DNA of 5,784 nucleotides from positions 1 through 5,784 of the forward strand of contig JAUWXW010000123.1 in NCBI GenBank assembly GCA_030616195.1, given 5' to 3'. Of the stretch, positions 5,709 through 5,784 are shown piece by piece. Made by a program: the position numbers and the translations under genes. The DNA is from Chloroflexota bacterium (GTDB lineage: Bacteria; Chloroflexota; Dehalococcoidia; RBG-13-53-26). The notes beneath the pieces are model-generated. The model worked only from the letters and a program-made list of their open reading frames with translations. It ran no database searches and was not told the DNA's origin. Each line of letters opens with the position of its first letter. The stretch's first letter is position 1.

Positions 5709-5784
5709 CGGGCTAACGGCGCAGAGTGCGCTGGTTTGGGATAGAATCAAAGTTCGCCTCATCCATGCACTCAACCGCCGGTGA
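5709..5784 (+). repeat. Direct repeat copy 2 with palindrome; reads as a second orphan peptide end
   Basis: This is the second copy of the 49-base repeat (5709-5757), upstream of the toxin-antitoxin promoter, with the identical GCGCA-GAG-TGCGC palindrome at 5719-5731. On the plus strand it reads GLTAQSALVWDRIKVRL and then IHALNRR, ending in TGA at 5782-5784, the last bases of the window. The frame stays open upstream for many codons but has no start codon and runs antisense to the antitoxin gene. The end of a lost or interrupted gene is the simplest reading. A dispersed repeat family is the alternative. Confidence 0.5.

Overview
The window looks like an accessory stretch of a bacterial chromosome, most likely from an uncultivated or environmental lineage. 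Base composition is moderate to high in GC, sigma70-type promoter boxes are visible, and Shine-Dalgarno sites are strong. The chain of PAS domains ending in a 'SRQRIVTVQDSLRRDIA' linker, and the HEYTHALQDQH protease with a 'VWGSS..VFAVG' segment, are styles I associate with Chloroflexota (Dehalococcoidia and relatives). That placement is inference; nothing here proves the taxon.

Layout. Positions 1-2107, minus strand: the first 702 codons of a five-PAS sensor protein that runs off the left edge. Its catalytic part is missing, but the linker predicts a HisKA_3 (NarL/DegS/DesK-type) kinase. Positions 2108-2510: a divergent intergenic region of about 400 bases. It holds a likely leftward promoter for the sensor, and an extended -10 promoter with an overlapping inverted repeat for the rightward gene. 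Positions 2511-4592, plus strand: a 693-residue exported, membrane-anchored zinc metalloprotease-like protein with two PKD domains and a C-terminal Cys/TM/Arg tail. Positions 4637-4900, minus strand: a small unrecognised gene with an excellent ribosome-binding site and a GTG start, interrupted by one in-frame TAG. Positions 5036-5614, minus strand: a two-gene toxin-antitoxin operon (AbrB-type antitoxin, then RelE/ParE-type toxin) with a clear promoter and a possible operator. The operon sits between two imperfect direct repeats (4938-4986 and 5709-5757). Each repeat carries the same GC-rich palindrome and each reads as the end of a similar peptide on the plus strand.

How the parts relate. The sensor and the protease are transcribed divergently from a shared intergenic region; a regulatory link is possible but not shown. 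The toxin-antitoxin cassette looks like a separate inserted or exchanged module. The most unusual items are the repeat-flanked AbrB/RelE cassette, the TAG-interrupted small gene, the chimeric N-terminus of the protease, and a low-GC PAS domain inside the otherwise GC-rich sensor gene. I saw no tRNA, rRNA, CRISPR array or recognisable transposase.
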